This document shows, one piece after another, positions 63,424 to 64,000 of a DNA stretch of 64,000 nt. Position 1 is the first letter of the stretch, and each line of letters starts with the position of its first letter. The stretch is from Paenibacillus graminis (GTDB taxonomy: Bacteria; Bacillota; Bacilli; Paenibacillales; Paenibacillaceae). The stretch spans positions 1,984,001-2,048,000 of the forward strand of contig NZ_CP009287.1 of the NCBI RefSeq assembly GCF_000758705.1. The letters run 5' to 3'. Made by a program: the position numbers and the translations under genes. The notes under the pieces were generated by a model that made no database searches, was not told where the DNA came from, and saw only the letters and a list, made by a program, of their open reading frames with translations.

Positions 63424-63825
63424 TTACAGAATGGACAAGCCTGTAAATACAATAGGTCCGACGACGTTGGGAAGATTTCCGCCCGATACAGAAGAGGCAG
63501 TTATTGCATAAGCATAGTAGCCGGAAGTAATTCCTGAATCTACATAAGTTAATTTGACCGCATCAAACACATGGGCAGCGGTACCGCTGGACCGGAAGCT
63601 GCTGATCGCCACCGCATTGCGTACGATCGTGAAGATAACATCGGGAGAGCTGCTGCCGGTGCTCTGCAGGCCGATTGTAGCTCCCAGCATGACTGAGCCG
63701 CCAGTGGAAACGTTTAATCCGAATTGCCCGAGGATCAGGCTGCTCGGCAAAGCTATAACGGATAAGGAGGTGGACTGGGAGAAGCTGGACGGGATGCTTT
63801 TACCAATATCAATAATCTGCGACAT
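63424..63825 (-). CDS. Small beta-rich protein, member of a tandem paralogue pair
   Basis: A 133-residue protein rich in Ser, Ile and Val, with a jelly-roll-like alternation: VMLGATIGLQST, VIFTIVRNAVAISSF and a C-terminal VDSGITSGYYAYAITAS segment. ATG at 63825 is chosen behind GGTGTGA; the upstream paralogue stops 5 bases before it, so translation is coupled. The pattern weakly recalls C-terminal domains of exosporium proteins. No signal peptide. Confidence 0.65.
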   Translation of the reverse strand: MSQIIDIGKSIPSSFSQSTSLSVIALPSSLILGQFGLNVSTGGSVMLGATIGLQSTGSSSPDVIFTIVRNAVAISSFRSSGTAAHVFDAVKLTYVDSGITSGYYAYAITASSVSGGNLPNVVGPIVFTGLSIL

Positions 63826-63830
63826 GGCGG

Positions 63831-64000
63831 TCACACCAGGGAAAGGCCCGAGAATAACACGGGACCTACCAGATTTGCGCTGTTCAGGACAGCGGAATTA
63901 ACCTGAGATACGGTAAGGGTATAGGCAAAATATCCTGCCGTCAAATTACTGTCCACAAAAGAGAAGCTGATCGGATCAAACTGATTGACGCTTAGCGCAC
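63831..64000 (-). CDS. Paralogue of the neighbouring beta-rich protein, C-terminal part
   Basis: The minus strand from base 64000 is open to a TGA at 63831 and encodes about 55 residues including FSFVDSNLTAGYFAYTLTVS and LVGPVLFSGLSLV. This aligns along its length with the end of the next protein (YVDSGITSGYYAYAITAS and VVGPIVFTGLSIL). The 5' part lies beyond the window. Confidence 0.7.
   Translation of the reverse strand, partial: ALSVNQFDPISFSFVDSNLTAGYFAYTLTVSQVNSAVLNSANLVGPVLFSGLSLV

Overview
The window looks like a chromosomal segment of a spore-forming Bacillota bacterium, most likely Paenibacillus or a close relative. The evidence is: strong GGAGG-type ribosome binding sites with many TTG/GTG starts, a membrane-anchored AraC regulator facing a lipoprotein/LplB/YtcP sugar transport operon, spore coat CotF-family proteins, a spore-type manganese catalase, a DUF3231 protein, and a dense set of secreted polysaccharide-degrading enzymes. 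This is inferred from gene content; no rRNA, tRNA or CRISPR array was seen.

Layout. 1-563: 5' part of an IS4-family transposase, cut by the window edge. 856-11455: sugar uptake locus with a membrane AraC regulator, binding lipoprotein, two permeases and a 1508-residue secreted beta-helix enzyme. 11564-12740: remnant of a VOC gene and a YiiG-like (DUF3829) lipoprotein. 13123-20509: uronic-acid polysaccharide locus with an alginate-lyase-fold lyase, GH88 unsaturated glucuronyl hydrolase, two AraC regulators, a GHL6-type glycosidase and a serine hydrolase. 20510-24485: an AT-rich island with a hairpin, a frameshifted small peptide, a SPASM-like fragment of a radical-SAM maturase and two coupled ABC exporters; it reads as the remains of a peptide natural-product (RiPP) locus.

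24685-36126: a complete fructan locus with LacI regulator, CUT1 permeases and binding protein, cytoplasmic GH32, ROK fructokinase and a 1267-residue secreted GH32 enzyme. 36196-38510: DHA2 efflux pump and divergent TetR regulator with palindromic operators between them. 38545-43397: YlmA/ModF-like ATPase, AraC regulator and a third CUT1 sugar transporter. 43398-44725: a gene remnant, a PD-(D/E)XK nuclease-like protein behind an attenuator-like leader, and a 51-bp tandem repeat. 44726-50050: VOC protein, SDR, GH115 alpha-glucuronidase and AraC regulator. 50194-57137: amino acid permease, LysE exporter, CotF/Mn-catalase spore genes, MFS pump, LtaS-like sulfatase-fold protein and a small coat-protein pair. 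57251-64000: erythromycin-esterase-like protein, membrane protein, neopullulanase, DUF3231 protein, then a BNR beta-propeller protein with small beta-rich proteins running off the end.

How it fits together: three CUT1 importers (none with its own ATPase, so a shared ATPase elsewhere is expected) feed sugars released by secreted enzymes to cytoplasmic hydrolases, each set under a local AraC or LacI regulator. The fructan set is nearly self-contained: outside the cell the large GH32 cuts polymer, oligomers are imported, the inner GH32 splits them, and the ROK kinase phosphorylates fructose.
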